This document shows, in pieces, positions 9,101 to 18,127 of a stretch of DNA of 33,278 nt. Within the stretch, counting starts at the first letter, position 1. Every line of letters starts with the position of its first letter. The position numbers and the translations under genes were made by a program. Location of the stretch: positions 1-33,278 of the forward strand of contig JAQYVF010000053.1 in the NCBI GenBank assembly GCA_030145625.1, written 5' to 3'. Origin of the DNA: Desulfocapsa sp. Its GTDB lineage: Bacteria; Desulfobacterota; Desulfobulbia; Desulfobulbales; Desulfocapsaceae. Under the pieces are notes generated by a model, which searched no databases, was not told the origin of the DNA, and worked only from the letters and a program-made list of their open reading frames with translations.

Positions 9101-11005
9101 ATCTTTTTCCGTTTCGAAGAAGAGATGATACTCCTGCAACGCCGGGCCAGTCACAAACGTCCTGCGGAAATCAGTCACTGGAAGGCCTTTACCGCAGCCT
9201 TTTTTCTGGGTGTGTCCAACCTGCGACGGAGAAGAATTCGTACGATTCTCACCTGCCTGACCCTTATCATTCTCACCTTTACCATCATGAGCTTCACCAC
9301 GGTAAAATCAGGAAAACGTCAGAGCAGGCTCTTTTTCCAGGAAAGCGCCCCGTATCAGGGACTGCTTCTGAAAAAGGTGGACTGGCAGAGCCTGCCGGTG
9401 GAAGCGGTAAGTATTCTTGTAGAGGGGTTTCAGGATGCCAGTGGCATCGCTCCCCGTATCTGGCTTGAAGCAAAAAATTCCACCCAGGCCGTACATGTTC
9501 CGCTTCAGCATAACAACAACAGTGCAGAGCTCCAGGGACTTATCGGACTCTCACCATCTGAAACCGAGGTCACAGGACTTGACAAGCTGCTCACTGCAGG
9601 ACGCTGGTTCACCAGTAATGACCGCCTGGCCATCATACTGGACCGCAATATGGCTCAGGCACTTAACGTTCCGACCGACGGCACTGGAAAAATCAAAGTC
9701 TGGGGCCAGGACTTTACCGTGATCGGCAGTTTTGATGGAGCATCCTTTGATCAGGCCCTGGACCTCGACGGTGAATCACTGACCCCGGTCACCTTCCCGG
9801 AGGAATCAGGGGCCGCGATCACCGAAGTCGAGCAGGAAGCAATGGAATCAGGAGATGACATCCGATCTTTTCAAAGCCGCTACCATCATATTCCCGCCTC
9901 ACAGGTAGCCATCATTCCGGCCACTACTCTTCTTACCATGGGCGGAAAGCTGAAGAATCTGGCGGTTCTTCCCCAGGGTAAAGATTCCATCAGCGACACT
10001 GCAGAAAGACTGGTGGACCGCTTTAGCATGGCAATCTTTGCCGGAGAAAAAGATGGGGTATGGCTCTACAACCAGAGTGACGCCATAAAATACAGCGGAC
10101 TACCCAACATACTGATCCCACTACTCATCTCTATCTTCATTGTCCTTAACACCATGATCAGCTCGGTATACGAGCGAAAAAATGAGATTGGCATCTACAC
10201 CTCAGTGGGGCTTGCCCCCTCCCATGTCTCCTTTCTCTTTGTCGCCGAGGCCCTTGCCCTGGCCGTCATATCCGTGGTCCTTGGCTACCTGCTCGCCCAG
10301 ATATCGGCCTCACTCTTTGCCGATACCAGACTATGGGCAGGACTCACGGTGAACTACTCCTCCATGGCAGGTGTTGCCGCTATGGTTCTGGTTATCGGAG
10401 TGGTCCTGCTTTCAGTAATTTATCCGTCTCGAGTGGCAGCCCAGATCGCCATCCCTGATGTCAACAGCACCTTTACTCTGCCCAAACCCGTTAATAACCG
10501 AATCACCATCACCCTGCCCTTTTTCATGAAATACGACGAGCATGATTCCATCGGAGGATTCATCTACAGCTATTTCAGCTCCCACCAGGATGTCTCCCAC
10601 GGAATTTTTTCCACCGGTCCGGTGGAGCTGGTGTTTGCCTGTGGCAACATAGATCAGATGAAAAAGCGACTACAAGATGCTAAAAATCCACACGAAGTTT
10701 ACTACACCTATATCCGGTCAAAAGTATGGCTTGCCCCTTTTGACTTTGGTATCATGCAATGGGTGGATATCCAATTCTGTCCCGTTGAAGGAGATGAAGC
10801 CTACCTGGAGATCAAAGTCACCATGGAACGTCGCTCCGGCGAGGAACAGGTCTGGCAGCGAATCAACACCTCCTTTCTCCATAACTTACGAAAACAGTTA
10901 CTGGTCTGGCGCTCCATTGATGATGCGAGCCATAAACACTTTGCTGAACAGTTCAACCAAATCGCAGCCAAGAGTCAGGCCACAGGAGAAGAACGCCATG
11001 CATAG
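6185..11005 (+). CDS. Fusion of degenerate M28 peptidase-like ectodomain with FtsX-type ABC permease
   Basis: A 1606-residue envelope protein. Residues 1-28 form a signal peptide (LLPSCAAA; a lipobox is possible but has Pro at -2). Residues about 30-310 and 455-605 resemble an M28 metallopeptidase, interrupted by a helical, Lys/Glu-rich segment (315-450). The PGADEAAS motif keeps Asp267, but the usual HYD is F252-Y-D254 and the usual catalytic/metal Glu-Glu pair is replaced by H299-S300, so catalysis is unlikely. Residues 610-880 are beta-rich. Membrane helices follow at about 898-918, 928-946, 954-976 and 1016-1038, then a MacB-like periplasmic region (1040-1300), then helices near 1303, 1348 and 1393 with the FtsX coupling segment YERKNEIGIYTSVG. 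A 190-residue tail ends the protein. It probably pairs with the 4603 permease and the 5427 ATPase. Confidence 0.85.
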   Translation: MPFSQLSLFRIISPLLLLLTLLPSCAAASPLLSLKEQISKLSSHPERITGSKGCTSAASFIRDQFNGMGLTAETYHFPVSVRHITGANLQVGAKSISLDNLLYNAITPEATNGKLSGPLYYVGSGKWSEMQGARIENSIVLMDSDSGQNWQHLASLGAQAIIYLNRGKQQSKYLFQEKEELTPIQLPCFWMEEEEFSAIFPASTLTNPGLLAKNVTINSQVHWQETMAENIYALIPGSDPDLKNELLLVEAFYDSSGFVAGRAPGADEAASIATLLHTARTLQEHSPARSVLLVATSGHSQSLAGMRDLIWSISSKSKTLRKQKKQLKTSIQTTLKNLEILENLSWPLQEDEERDTILAEAMADHLKLSVDSVSRELISLRLQQDNSSAGKEAIKKLSKTRLLYRRIGWRNSFHDMGAEETKLFQEAIPQAITSNKNRKIELKAHSNALKSAKNFRDLVNEYDVAAMVSLHLSSHGNGLGAFHKGFLYNLKAGVNRTGIYSDIADLLDKSSSNSSSTTPYIDTLRPSRLRSWDSWFLDQPSLGGEVTSLAGFLGISLVSTGDARAAWGTPWDTPKNIDWTNLDNQARLVSDMVQTMAGTAKLHSGKLPRKGFSTVSGRANLLLQGELFADYPAAKTTLLAYQGLKKFYTTVDTSGTFQIKGVADKKHVLDKVIIEGYRFDEKTGQVLWAIDKKETGKNNYRLKIRKQEVKTDLILFSCKETTIFGLLEPRNFHYLTKIQLLDGRRDAPPQHYWYSRIDTRSSTMASIYTESGTWLKATLSDNVLTRKLILTNGTPQTPMGFGYSVDQYGAIHNTIYQTARDIWTLLEPRIENLESHGIFDSKISELKKRGLNALHRTEASLAEYDYETFSSAASESLALADRVYVQVEKTQKDVLFGVLFYIALFVPFAFCMERFLFNFANIYKRIVAFSAILLILIAVIRQVHPAFQLAYSPTVVILAFFIIGLSLMVSLIIFFRFEEEMILLQRRASHKRPAEISHWKAFTAAFFLGVSNLRRRRIRTILTCLTLIILTFTIMSFTTVKSGKRQSRLFFQESAPYQGLLLKKVDWQSLPVEAVSILVEGFQDASGIAPRIWLEAKNSTQAVHVPLQHNNNSAELQGLIGLSPSETEVTGLDKLLTAGRWFTSNDRLAIILDRNMAQALNVPTDGTGKIKVWGQDFTVIGSFDGASFDQALDLDGESLTPVTFPEESGAAITEVEQEAMESGDDIRSFQSRYHHIPASQVAIIPATTLLTMGGKLKNLAVLPQGKDSISDTAERLVDRFSMAIFAGEKDGVWLYNQSDAIKYSGLPNILIPLLISIFIVLNTMISSVYERKNEIGIYTSVGLAPSHVSFLFVAEALALAVISVVLGYLLAQISASLFADTRLWAGLTVNYSSMAGVAAMVLVIGVVLLSVIYPSRVAAQIAIPDVNSTFTLPKPVNNRITITLPFFMKYDEHDSIGGFIYSYFSSHQDVSHGIFSTGPVELVFACGNIDQMKKRLQDAKNPHEVYYTYIRSKVWLAPFDFGIMQWVDIQFCPVEGDEAYLEIKVTMERRSGEEQVWQRINTSFLHNLRKQLLVWRSIDDASHKHFAEQFNQIAAKSQATGEERHA

Positions 11006-11049
11006 CCTGAAGTTATCAGCATCACAGATCCTCCAAGGGTATGATTATC

Positions 11050-13047
11050 ATGCATGAGCAACAGAAAACAGGATCAACCATTCGCCTGCGTGCCTTTTTC
11101 ATCGGTATAATTTTCGCCGTTGCCATCTGTCTGCTCACGCCCTTTAACAATATCTACCAGCAGGCAACACCTCTCGGTGGCGGACATTTTCCCCTGGCAC
11201 CCTTTTTCATTTTTCTCCTGCTCACCATCCTTACTGCTCTAACGGCTAAAGTCTTCCGCTCTACATCCCCATTTTTCTCCGGAAGCGAGCTGTTGATTAT
11301 CTGGATAGAAATGGTCATTGGTTCAGGAATCGCCTATACCGGACTTGCCCGGACCTTCCTCCTCAATATCACAGCTCCCATCCATTACGCCTCGGTCAGT
11401 AACCAATGGCAAGAGAGCCTGCACAGCGTCCTCCCCTCCGGGATTACTCCAACCGATAACAGGGCCATCGAGATGCTTTATACCGGGCTTGCCGGAGGAA
11501 GGGATATGAGCTGGCTGGAAGTGGCTTCTGCCATCCCCTGGCAGCCGTGGCTCACTCCGCTCATGCTCTGGAGCTGTTTTGTTCTTTTGTCCTACGGATT
11601 CATGCTCTTCATCATCAACCTCCTCTCCCGCCAATGGATCCATAATGAACGAATAAATTTCCCCCTGCTTCGCGTCCCGGAAATGTTGAGCAAATCCTTT
11701 GATGAAGGAAAACTCAGCACTTTTTTCAGTAATCGCTTCCTCCTGGCTGGCCTCCTTTTTCCGGTTTGCCTCCACCTCCTGAACGGCTTTCACTTTTATT
11801 ATCCCTCTGTGCCCCAGTTGCCAACATTGATCCTGGCCGGCCCCTACTTTCCGGACTTCGGTCTTTTCTCCGGCTTTCAGAAACTCAAGATATACATTTA
11901 TCCGGCCTTTATCGGCTTTGCCTTTCTTACTTCTCGGCAGATCTCTTTCAGCTTCTGGTTCTTCTTTATTATCGGCGGACTCTTTTTCGGTATTCTTGGC
12001 ATGCTCGGCTATACCATCCCCGCCTCGGAGTTGGGTATCACTTTTGGTCCTACGCTGGCCAGACCTGAAGAAACACAGATGATCGGTGCTTACGGCATCT
12101 TCTTTTTCTTTCTCCTCTGGCTGGCAAGGGGTCACCTCCTTGAGGTAACCAGAGAATCCCTTTTTCTTGTAAAACCCAGTAAATCACGAACTGAATGGTT
12201 CGATGTCCGTTTTTCTTTCTGGGGCTGCATCTTCTGTTTCGGGGCTCTGCTCTACTGGGCCACCTGGCTGGGCCTGGATCTCTCCACAGCCTTCCTTTTC
12301 TTCTCTGCGGCATTTATGATCATGCTGGTAGCGACCAGGATTATCTGTCAGGGTGGCCTTGCCTACTTCACTCTACCCATCGCCCCCATGGACGGCTTGA
12401 TGGCTATCAGTGGAACCAAACTCTTCAGCGGGGTAAACGGATTGATTTGCGGAATGTGTCAGAAGGCACTTTTTGTCGACCTTCGTGAATCCCTGATGCC
12501 CTCACTCCTGCACGCCCGTAAACTGAGTCATAGCAGCAGTACCGGGCTCCTGATCTTTTCAGGTCTCTTTTTCACCATTCTTGCAAGTCTTGTGGCCTCA
12601 ATTCTTGCTATGATGACCCTCTACTATCGATATGGAATCAGAGAGTTACAGATGGAATGGGCAAACCGGACCACGGTGACGGTCTTTGAAAATGTGCACA
12701 GACTGCTCACAGCTCCCATGGAACCAGGGAGCTGGATTACCTTTTTTGCCATATGCGGGGCAGTGGTCATGCTGATCCTGGTCATCTGTTACCACCGTTT
12801 CTACTGGTGGCCAATCCACCCACTGGGCTATCTGACTGCATACAGTTCAGCCATGCGTATCCTCTGGGTCAGTTTCTTTGTCGGCTGGGCCTGTAATGCA
12901 CTCTGCATGCGTTACGGCGGTGTCTCTCTTTTTAAAAAGGTTCAGTTTTTCTTTATTGGACTCATCATAGGTGACTTTCTGATGGGAGGAGGCTGGGCTA
13001 TTGTGGGACTCTTTACCGATTCCGGTTACCAGGTACTCCCTGACTAA
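11050..13047 (+). CDS. Polytopic membrane protein, DUF6785-like
   Basis: A roughly 665-residue integral membrane protein with about 14 predicted helices. Its N-terminus (NIYQQATPLGGGHFPLAPF, then GSGIAYTGLARTFLLNITAP) matches my recollection of the DUF6785/DUF6784 family, transporter-like proteins often found beside OPT-like peptide transporters; no substrate is established. An in-frame ATG exists at 11041, but an AAGGG site at 11035-11039 would touch it, whereas it sits 10 bases ahead of the ATG at 11050, so the latter is chosen. The gene follows the permease-peptidase fusion by 44 bases and precedes another large polytopic gene by 88 bases, in line with one transcript. The family name is from memory; membrane topology is seen directly. 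Confidence 0.78.
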   Translation: MHEQQKTGSTIRLRAFFIGIIFAVAICLLTPFNNIYQQATPLGGGHFPLAPFFIFLLLTILTALTAKVFRSTSPFFSGSELLIIWIEMVIGSGIAYTGLARTFLLNITAPIHYASVSNQWQESLHSVLPSGITPTDNRAIEMLYTGLAGGRDMSWLEVASAIPWQPWLTPLMLWSCFVLLSYGFMLFIINLLSRQWIHNERINFPLLRVPEMLSKSFDEGKLSTFFSNRFLLAGLLFPVCLHLLNGFHFYYPSVPQLPTLILAGPYFPDFGLFSGFQKLKIYIYPAFIGFAFLTSRQISFSFWFFFIIGGLFFGILGMLGYTIPASELGITFGPTLARPEETQMIGAYGIFFFFLLWLARGHLLEVTRESLFLVKPSKSRTEWFDVRFSFWGCIFCFGALLYWATWLGLDLSTAFLFFSAAFMIMLVATRIICQGGLAYFTLPIAPMDGLMAISGTKLFSGVNGLICGMCQKALFVDLRESLMPSLLHARKLSHSSSTGLLIFSGLFFTILASLVASILAMMTLYYRYGIRELQMEWANRTTVTVFENVHRLLTAPMEPGSWITFFAICGAVVMLILVICYHRFYWWPIHPLGYLTAYSSAMRILWVSFFVGWACNALCMRYGGVSLFKKVQFFFIGLIIGDFLMGGGWAIVGLFTDSGYQVLPD

Positions 13048-13135
13048 AAAAGCTAGAGGGAGAACGGTTGGAGACTAAAGGAAAAAACAACTCTACCTTC
13101 AGCCTTCCACCCTAATCATCTGAGAATTTAATATT

Positions 13136-15094
13136 ATGTATGATGACAAAGAACTAAAAGAATATCGTGACCTCCTTAAACCTCCAGACCATTTTGAAGA
13201 GGGGTTTGACTGGAAAACCGTTGTCGGGGCCATATTCATCGGTTTCCTGATGATGCCGGGTTCCATGTACCTGCAGCTGGTGATTGGCCAGGGAATCGGA
13301 CCGGCAGCACGCTGGGTAACCATCATCCTTTTTGCCGAGGTAGCCAAAAGGGCGCATTCTGAACTGAAACAGCAAGAGATCTTTCTCCTCTACTACATGG
13401 CCGGTGCTGCCCTAGCCTCACCCTTTTCCGGCCTTCTCTGGAATCAGTATCTGGTCCAATCCGACGCGGCAAAGATGCTGGGACTGGCCGAATTTATCCC
13501 TTCCTGGGTAGCCCCTGGTGCGGAGTCCCAGTCCATGGTGGAGAGAACCTTTTTCCATAGGGACTGGTTGATCCCCATACTCCTTCTGGTCGGGGCCCAA
13601 ATTATTCAGCGTATTGACCATTTTGGTCTCGGCTATGCCCTGTACCGCATCACCTCTGATGTTGAAAAACTGCCCTTTCCCATGGCCCCTGTAGCAGCGC
13701 TGGGCACCATGGCACTTGCCGAATCCACCGAAGAAAAGAAAAAAAGCTGGAAATGGCGGGTCTTTTCCATTGGCGGGGTCATAGGTCTGGTCTTCGGTGC
13801 CTTCTATGTCCTCCTTCCCATTGCCTCGGGCCTGATCTTCAACGAACCCATCCGTCTCATTCCCATCCCCTGGATTGAACTGACTGAACACACAGAAGGC
13901 ATACTGCCGGCAGTGGCAACAGGAATTCAGCTGGACCTGGGGCTGGTCTTTATTGGCATGGTGCTGCCGTTTTGGGCCGTCATCGGCGGACTCATTGGAC
14001 TTGTCATTACCATTATTCTCAACCCAATCCTGTATAGCCATGGCATTCTGCAGCGCTGGCATCCCGGCATGGCCACTGTGGATACAGTCTTTGCCAATAA
14101 CTTTGATTTTTACATGAGCTTTGGTATCGGACTGGGACTGGCCATTGGTGTCATTGGGATCTGGTCCGTATTCCGATCCTACCGCAGCACGAAGGAACAT
14201 ATGGGCACCCTGAAAGATCTCTTTCAGCCTCCGGCCGGACGAGGAGATTTTAACTTCTGGATCTCAATTGCAATCTACTTCTTCTCCACCCTTGCCTATG
14301 TAGGACTCTGCGTCTGGCTGGTTCCCTCATTCCCCTGGATCTTTTTCCTGGCCTACGGATTTATTTATACCCCCATTATCTCCTATATCACCGCCAGAAT
14401 GGAGGGCATTGCCGGGCAATTTGTCAGCCTCCCCCTGGTTCGAGAGGCCAGTTTCATAGCAGGAGCACGTTTTTTCGGCTATCAGGGACTGGAAATCTGG
14501 TATGCGCCGATTCCCATCCACAACTACGGTGAGGCCACCGTACAATTCAGACAGATTGAGCTTACCGGAACCTCCATTCGAGGGATTATTAAAGCGGAAA
14601 TCGTGGTCTTTCCCATTGTCATGGTGGCCAGCCTGCTCTTTTCTCAATTTATCTGGAGACTGGCCCCCATCCCCTCCAGCCACTACCCTTTCGCCCAGGA
14701 ATTATGGCACCTGCAGGCCCTCAACACCCTGCTGATGCAGACCTCTACCCTGGAAGGAAACTCCATGTTCTACCAGGCCCTGAATGCAGGCACGGTATTT
14801 TCCGGTCTTGGTTTTGGCCTGATCATGTATTTTGTCCTCAGTCTCTTTGGCCTCCCAATCCTTCTTATCTATGGAGTAGTCAGGGGACTCGGCCAATCCA
14901 CTCCGCACGGCCTGATCCTTGAGGTATTGGGCGCCTTTCTCGGCCGCTACTTTTTCCTCAAGCGCTACGGTCCCATGTGGCGGCAATATGCCCCGGTACT
15001 CCTGGCAGGATTTTCCTGCGGTATGGGCCTTACCGGCATGTTAGCCATGGGCCTGGCCCTGATCATGAAATCCCTGGGGCACATGGCCTATTAA
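13136..15094 (+). CDS. OPT-like oligopeptide transporter family membrane protein
   Basis: A 652-residue polytopic protein with about 12-14 hydrophobic helices and a short cytoplasmic N-terminus rich in charges (DDKELKEYRDLLKPP). Segments such as IFIGFLMMPGSMYLQLVIGQGIGPAARWV and the YALYRITSDVEKLPFPMAPVAALG stretch recall OPT-superfamily and related 'peptide transporter' proteins, which import oligopeptides or metal chelates using the proton gradient. It is the last gene of the cluster that starts at 4603; a hairpin just after the stop (15118-15141) may end the transcript. With the preceding DUF6785-like gene it makes a pair of similar size, perhaps two subunits of one carrier (inference). 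There is no clear ribosome-binding site before the ATG. Confidence 0.7.
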   Translation: MYDDKELKEYRDLLKPPDHFEEGFDWKTVVGAIFIGFLMMPGSMYLQLVIGQGIGPAARWVTIILFAEVAKRAHSELKQQEIFLLYYMAGAALASPFSGLLWNQYLVQSDAAKMLGLAEFIPSWVAPGAESQSMVERTFFHRDWLIPILLLVGAQIIQRIDHFGLGYALYRITSDVEKLPFPMAPVAALGTMALAESTEEKKKSWKWRVFSIGGVIGLVFGAFYVLLPIASGLIFNEPIRLIPIPWIELTEHTEGILPAVATGIQLDLGLVFIGMVLPFWAVIGGLIGLVITIILNPILYSHGILQRWHPGMATVDTVFANNFDFYMSFGIGLGLAIGVIGIWSVFRSYRSTKEHMGTLKDLFQPPAGRGDFNFWISIAIYFFSTLAYVGLCVWLVPSFPWIFFLAYGFIYTPIISYITARMEGIAGQFVSLPLVREASFIAGARFFGYQGLEIWYAPIPIHNYGEATVQFRQIELTGTSIRGIIKAEIVVFPIVMVASLLFSQFIWRLAPIPSSHYPFAQELWHLQALNTLLMQTSTLEGNSMFYQALNAGTVFSGLGFGLIMYFVLSLFGLPILLIYGVVRGLGQSTPHGLILEVLGAFLGRYFFLKRYGPMWRQYAPVLLAGFSCGMGLTGMLAMGLALIMKSLGHMAY

Positions 15095-15423
15095 TATCTT
15101 CATGGTAACAGCGATAGAGGAAGAGTTCGACAACGCTTCCTTTCCTTCGACATCATGAAGATTTAATCAGGCCAACACCCTTTGCACGCCCTATAAATTC
15201 ACACCCTGAGGTTTTACAAGTTCGATATTTTAATGGTGTTTTTTTAAAACCAATCCCTTAGGAATCGCTCATCACTCTCGAACAGAACCTCCTGGAAAAA
15301 AATTTGGATATTTTTTTACTGATGATTATGGTATGTTACAGATCATCAGAGATGAATTAACATTTTCCCTGATGGCAGTTTGTAAAGATCAAGGGCAACA
15401 ACCAGGAAAGCCACCACAAAAAA
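15095..15423. other. Intergenic stretch between transporter cluster and adenylate cyclase
   Basis: No gene is supported in these 329 bases. The stretch holds the hairpin at 15118-15141 and, further on, a possible sigma-70 promoter: TTGGAT at 15304-15309 and TATGGT at 15327-15332 with a 17-base spacer. A GGTTTT-type T/A run occurs near 15235-15250. The promoter is a weak pattern match and should be read as a candidate for the cyclase gene only. Confidence 0.4.
15118..15141 (+). terminator. Hairpin after the transporter cluster, possible terminator
   Basis: A 10-base stem with one mismatch (AGGAAGAGTT against AACGCTTCCT) closes a CGAC tetraloop 24 bases after the stop codon at 15094. The tail is pyrimidine-rich (TTCCTTC) but is not a clean T-run, so a factor-independent terminator is plausible rather than sure. 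Confidence 0.45.
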
Positions 15424-17046
15424 GTGTCTTCTTCCTCTTATACAACTGGAAAGTCACCAGTAGCTCTTCGATCTTTGCTGCTGAAAACTCATCTTTTCCC
15501 TTTCCTGATATCTCTCCGAAGGATTTCCGGAAAGCTGCTAAATAAAGAGCACAAACTGGACGATACGACTTTTATGAGAGTTACAGCGCCACATATCCTC
15601 AACAAGAACCACTTTCTGTCCACTTTTTTTTCCAAGGCCCGTTCTCTGCCCATTGCCGTTAAACTGGCACTTATCATTACCACTGTCATTATCGTCGGCA
15701 TGGGCTTACTCAGCCTTTTTATCCTCGGTAACCAAAGCACCGTTTTTGACCAGCAGACAGACGCCTATGCCTCTGCTCTCGGCGATCAACTCTCCGCTGC
15801 AGCCATCGAACCGGTTCTGGCCGGAGACATCCTGGCCATTGATCAACTGACCACCAACCTGGCAAACAATGAAGGGATAGAGGGAGTCGCCATATTCTCC
15901 GATCAATCAACAATGCTCTCTTCAGTCGGGATAAACCCAGAACAGGACCCTGCCCTTTTTCTTCCCAAACAGCCACTGTACTGGCAGATCGGTGAGAGCC
16001 AAAAAATCGGTCTCACCTCCTATGTCAGCAAGATCAACTTCCGGGACCTGACTGTTGGCTACTGTCTCATCACCTTTGACCGTTCATTCATGAATACCGC
16101 CTATGGCAACACCATTCGAACCATTTCGGCAATCACAGCCCTGATGGTTTTTTTGGGCATCATAGTCGCAGCTTTTCTCAGCAAACAATTATCCAGGCCC
16201 ATTCAGCATCTTGTGGAGGGTAGCCGAGAAATTTCCCGTGGAAATTATCTTTATCGCTTTCATGAACGTCGTCAAGATGAGCTGGGTCAGCTTATGGGAT
16301 CCCTGAATACCATGACTGAAGGATTGTTGCGCAAAGAACAGGTAGAACGAACATTTTCCCGCTATGTCTCACCCAATGTGGCCTGCGCCCTGATGAACAA
16401 TATGGAACAGATCCATCTCGGTGGCAGTCATGTGGAAGCCACGGTGCTCTTTGCCGACATATCTGGTTTCACCAGTCTCAGTGAAGGACTGGAACCCACA
16501 GCAATCAATAGTCTGCTCAACGAATATTTCACCCTGATTGATCAGGTTGCCGGCAAACATGGCGGCCATATCGACAAATACATTGGAGATTGCGCCATGA
16601 TCCTCTTCGGCGTCCCCCTCCTAGATAAAGACCATGGCCTCAATGGCATCAACTGTGGTGTCGAGATCCAACAGGTAATCAAGGAATATAATCTCACTCG
16701 CCTGAAACAAGAAAAAATCACCGTTGAATTCAGTATAGGCATTAACAGTGGAACTATGCTGGCCGGAAATATGGGTTCAGAAAGACGCATGGAATATACG
16801 GTGGTCGGCAATGCCGTCAACCTCGCCTCCCGCCTCTCTTCCATAGCCACTGCCGGTCAGGTAATCGTTACCAGGGAATTACACGATAGTCTTGGCCTTT
16901 CCACACAGTTCGAAACCTCCCAAGCAGGAACAATTGCACTACGGGGAAAAACAGAACCGGTAGAAGTGTGGCGCATTGAGCTCCCACTGAGCATACTTGC
17001 CACCCCTGAACTCTTTGACACAATCCCACCCGGCCTGGTTCACTGA
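15424..17046 (+). CDS. Membrane-bound class III adenylate cyclase (HAMP-CHD)
   Basis: Up to 540 residues. A membrane helix at about 77-98 and another at about 233-254 enclose a periplasmic sensor; a HAMP linker (255-307) leads to a class III cyclase domain (about 330-510). Predicted metal-binding aspartates are D345 (in FADISGF) and D389 (in KYIGDCAM), 44 residues apart as is usual in the family. The nucleotide-binding segment MGSERRMEYTVVGNAVNLASR is well preserved, which favours an active ATP-to-cAMP enzyme. The start is uncertain: GTG 15424 has AGGAAAG 13 bases upstream, while the in-frame ATG 15574 (residue 51) has no ribosome-binding site but begins closer to the first helix. The TPR lipoprotein follows 7 bases later, and a cAMP-binding-type protein gene lies about 1.1 kb away on the other strand. 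Confidence 0.93.
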   Translation: MSSSSYTTGKSPVALRSLLLKTHLFPFLISLRRISGKLLNKEHKLDDTTFMRVTAPHILNKNHFLSTFFSKARSLPIAVKLALIITTVIIVGMGLLSLFILGNQSTVFDQQTDAYASALGDQLSAAAIEPVLAGDILAIDQLTTNLANNEGIEGVAIFSDQSTMLSSVGINPEQDPALFLPKQPLYWQIGESQKIGLTSYVSKINFRDLTVGYCLITFDRSFMNTAYGNTIRTISAITALMVFLGIIVAAFLSKQLSRPIQHLVEGSREISRGNYLYRFHERRQDELGQLMGSLNTMTEGLLRKEQVERTFSRYVSPNVACALMNNMEQIHLGGSHVEATVLFADISGFTSLSEGLEPTAINSLLNEYFTLIDQVAGKHGGHIDKYIGDCAMILFGVPLLDKDHGLNGINCGVEIQQVIKEYNLTRLKQEKITVEFSIGINSGTMLAGNMGSERRMEYTVVGNAVNLASRLSSIATAGQVIVTRELHDSLGLSTQFETSQAGTIALRGKTEPVEVWRIELPLSILATPELFDTIPPGLVH

Positions 17047-17053
17047 TACAATT

Positions 17054-18118
17054 ATGAAGTCCTCTCTTTTTCTCCTTGCTCTTCTTTTGCTCCTGCACGG
17101 CTGTGCCCCTCTCGGTCATATCGATCCAGGAATAGACCGTGTTCAATTGGTCGATCAATACCTTGCAAAACATGAGTACAGTAAGGCTCTCGCCCTCATT
17201 GCCGACATCTCCAAAAAAGATCCTCAGGCCCTGCAACTGGAAAAAAAACGAAAAACGATACTCGACCAACTGCAAACATTTGAACAACAGACAATAGCCA
17301 TTGCCCTCAAACAGGAACGCAAAAACGACTGGCCGGGAGCCAAACTCACCTATGAAGAGGCACTGAAAAAACTCAACACCTCCAAGCCCCTGGATGAAGC
17401 GCAGGAGTCCATGCTCAAACGTTTTCAGAGTAGAATGGACGCACTGAAACATGAAGAACTCATCATAACCGGAGAGTGGCTCAGAAAAAAACTTCCTCTG
17501 CTGCGCAGCCTCCATGCAAGTGATCCTGGGGACTTGATCATTCAATGGAGATATTCCCGTACCGAAAATGAGGCCAAAGAGACTGCCCAGGAGTTGCTCA
17601 AGAGCGGCAAGCAGATGCTCGATGCAAATAATCTTGCCATGGCCCAGCGCATCTTGCCCCTAGCCGTGGAACTGGATCCTGCTCTCAGTACCGACGCCAC
17701 AGTTACACGCCTGGATAACAAGCTACAAGCGAGAAAAGATAAAAAGTTGAAGGATAGGCGTAGAGTCGCTCAGAAAAAAGACGAACAAACGATTGAGGAA
17801 TTCAACAGGGCCATGGCCCAAAACAAGCTGGCAGAGGCCCGCCTGCATCTCAACCAACTGACTCCGGCGACAAAGGCATCCATGGCCGCAGAACTGATGC
17901 AAGAGCGCTTGGACAGGGCCATGGCCGAGTATATCCAGGAAGAACTCTCCATTGGCAACTCTTTTTATCGGGCGGGTGAATATAAACAGGCGATCAAGGC
18001 CTGGGAGAATATCCTGAGGCTCGAACCTGACAACGAGACGGTCCAAAGCAAAGTAAAAAGGGCAAAAAAGGTGGTTAGAAAATTAAACACCTTGCAGGAA
18101 CGACAGAAAGAACAGTAA
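17054..18118 (+). CDS. Lipoprotein with TPR-like helical repeats
   Basis: The protein has 354 residues. The ATG at 17054 is chosen over an upstream in-frame start at 16997 because it gives a classic lipoprotein signal: MKSS, a leucine-rich core, then LHGC with the lipidated cysteine at residue 17. The mature part is almost entirely alpha-helical and rich in Lys, Glu and Leu, with TPR-like pairs near the start (HEYSKALALIADISKKDP) and at the end (FYRAGEYKQAIKAWENILRLEPDN). TPR lipoproteins usually hold envelope protein complexes together. It is 7 bases after the cyclase stop, so the two are very probably co-transcribed and may act together, for example with this protein tied to the cyclase's periplasmic sensor (inference). 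Its stop lies 9 bases from the stop of the convergent CNBD gene. Confidence 0.85.
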   Translation: MKSSLFLLALLLLLHGCAPLGHIDPGIDRVQLVDQYLAKHEYSKALALIADISKKDPQALQLEKKRKTILDQLQTFEQQTIAIALKQERKNDWPGAKLTYEEALKKLNTSKPLDEAQESMLKRFQSRMDALKHEELIITGEWLRKKLPLLRSLHASDPGDLIIQWRYSRTENEAKETAQELLKSGKQMLDANNLAMAQRILPLAVELDPALSTDATVTRLDNKLQARKDKKLKDRRRVAQKKDEQTIEEFNRAMAQNKLAEARLHLNQLTPATKASMAAELMQERLDRAMAEYIQEELSIGNSFYRAGEYKQAIKAWENILRLEPDNETVQSKVKRAKKVVRKLNTLQERQKEQ

Positions 18119-18127
18119 GTGATCGTC

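Noticed and set aside
11323-12135. 270-codon minus-strand frame inside the DUF6785-like gene
   Set aside because: It is the low-complexity, charged complement of a membrane protein gene; similar shadows occur at 13418-14200 and 14702-14986.
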